DNA of 64,000 nt from Aquibacillus salsiterrae (lineage in GTDB: Bacteria > Bacillota > Bacilli > Bacillales > Amphibacillaceae), in assembly GCF_028416595.1 (NCBI RefSeq), contig NZ_JAMQKC010000004.1:1-64000 (forward strand). Direction: 5' to 3'. The notes below the pieces were generated by a model. The model worked only from the letters and a program-made list of their open reading frames with translations, was not told the origin of the DNA and did no database searches. Position 1 is the first letter of the stretch. Each line of letters opens with the position of its first letter. Both the position numbers and the translations under genes were made by a program. Below, piece by piece: positions 63,543 to 64,000 of the stretch.

Positions 63543-64000
63543 TCAATTCCAGAGATCACTTCTTGAAGTAGTTATCGCCTGTGCGCCACCCGCTAATGCA
63601 TTACGTACATCTTGTGTAGTTCTTATTAGTCCACCTGCAATAATAGGAAGGCCTGTCTTATCATAGATTTCTGAGATAATTGAAGGTACAATTCCTGGTA
63701 AAACTTCAATATAATCAGGTTTCAGATTATTTATTAACTTAATATTGTGGTTTATCGCTGTACTATCTAGAGCGAATAACCTTTGGATAGCTATTACCTT
63801 ATGTTTTTTTGCAGAGGATATCACACTACCTCTTGTTGATAATATACCATCCACTTTTAAATCATTCACCAAGTATTCCATGCCAAATTCGTCAGCTTTT
63901 AGCCCTTGGATTAAATCCGCATGTACAAAAACAATTTTGTTTTTTTGTTTGGAATACTTGACTAAATTACCAATCTGCGAAAGTCTTGTCTCCAAGAAAA
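63543..64000 (-). CDS. glpP: Glycerol uptake operon antiterminator GlpP, partial
   Basis: The C-terminal ~152 residues of GlpP, an RNA-binding antiterminator activated by glycerol-3-phosphate. KIVFVHADLIQGLKADEFGMEYL, DGILSTRGSVISSAKK, AIQRLFALDST and PDYIEVLPGIVPSIISEI match the Bacillus protein. The frame is open to the window edge. Compared with the usual ~190 residues, about 35 N-terminal residues lie outside, so the TTG at 63995 is not the real start. It is expected to act on the terminators in the glpF and glpD leaders. Confidence 0.92.
   Translation of the reverse strand, partial: FLETRLSQIGNLVKYSKQKNKIVFVHADLIQGLKADEFGMEYLVNDLKVDGILSTRGSVISSAKKHKVIAIQRLFALDSTAINHNIKLINNLKPDYIEVLPGIVPSIISEIYDKTGLPIIAGGLIRTTQDVRNALAGGAQAITTSRSDLWN

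Noticed and set aside
63995-64000. TTG as start of glpP
   Set aside because: The frame stays open to the window edge and the normal N-terminus is about 35 residues longer.

Overview
The window looks like chromosome from a low-GC Firmicute of the Bacillus type. Supporting signs are strong AGGAGG-type ribosome binding sites, frequent GTG and TTG starts, a GlpP-controlled glpF-glpK-glpD set, a YwqC/YwqD/YwqE-type capsule regulatory trio and near-consensus CcpA cre sites. No rRNA, tRNA or CRISPR array was recognised. Almost everything lies on the minus strand. The plus-strand exceptions are a three-gene ABC-ATPase system (9.3-12.5 kb), a secreted amidase (53.9-55.5 kb) and one Rpn fragment.

Region 1, 0.36-9.06 kb, is a phage replication module: SNF2 helicase, VRR-NUC nuclease, VapE-type primase/helicase, a small conserved phage protein, a Bro-N/KilAC antirepressor, family A DNA polymerase, DUF2815, DUF2800 and a small acidic protein. 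Its last gene is truncated at a palindromic repeat. No integrase, capsid or lysis gene is present, so it is a remnant. Region 2, 9.29-12.52 kb, is the most interesting part. Three overlapping or abutting genes match the layout of the predicted ABC-three-component (ABC-3C) conflict systems: a CTD-bearing protein with an unrecognised N-terminal half, a small middle component, and a DUF3732-like ATPase with a zinc-hook CxxC.

Region 3, 12.6-33.7 kb, is an exopolysaccharide/capsule locus read right to left. It starts with a Wzz-like adaptor, BY-kinase and PHP phosphatase, then a WbpM-type 4,6-dehydratase and GalU. Next come two out-of-place genes (an orphan prepilin and RhuM) and a 120-bp tandem repeat. 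The repeat-serving unit or pathway follows: initiating sugar transferase, an SDR, four glycosyltransferases, a UDP-HexNAc dehydrogenase/epimerase pair for UDP-GalNAcA, an EpsG-type polymerase, an acetyltransferase, a MurJ-like flippase and GalE.

Region 4, 34.5-44.1 kb, is a carbohydrate operon: solute-binding protein, two permeases, a sugar isomerase, two Gfo/Idh dehydrogenases, a YesL-like protein, a GH125 alpha-mannosidase and a GntR regulator. It has a consensus cre upstream and probably handles alpha-mannosides. Region 5, 45.7-53.1 kb, is a second sugar ABC operon under a LacI regulator. Its distal gene is decayed and carries a 2.4-kb IS66-family element with an exact 8-bp target duplication. 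Fragments of one Rpn-family gene, each with the same terminator hairpin, are scattered at 33.9, 44.6, 45.0 and 55.6-56.4 kb. Region 6, 56.5-64 kb, is for glycerol and dihydroxyacetone use: dhaM, dhaL, dhaK, glpD, glpK, glpF and a partial glpP. Terminators in the glpD and glpF leaders fit GlpP antitermination, and a consensus cre lies upstream of glpF.
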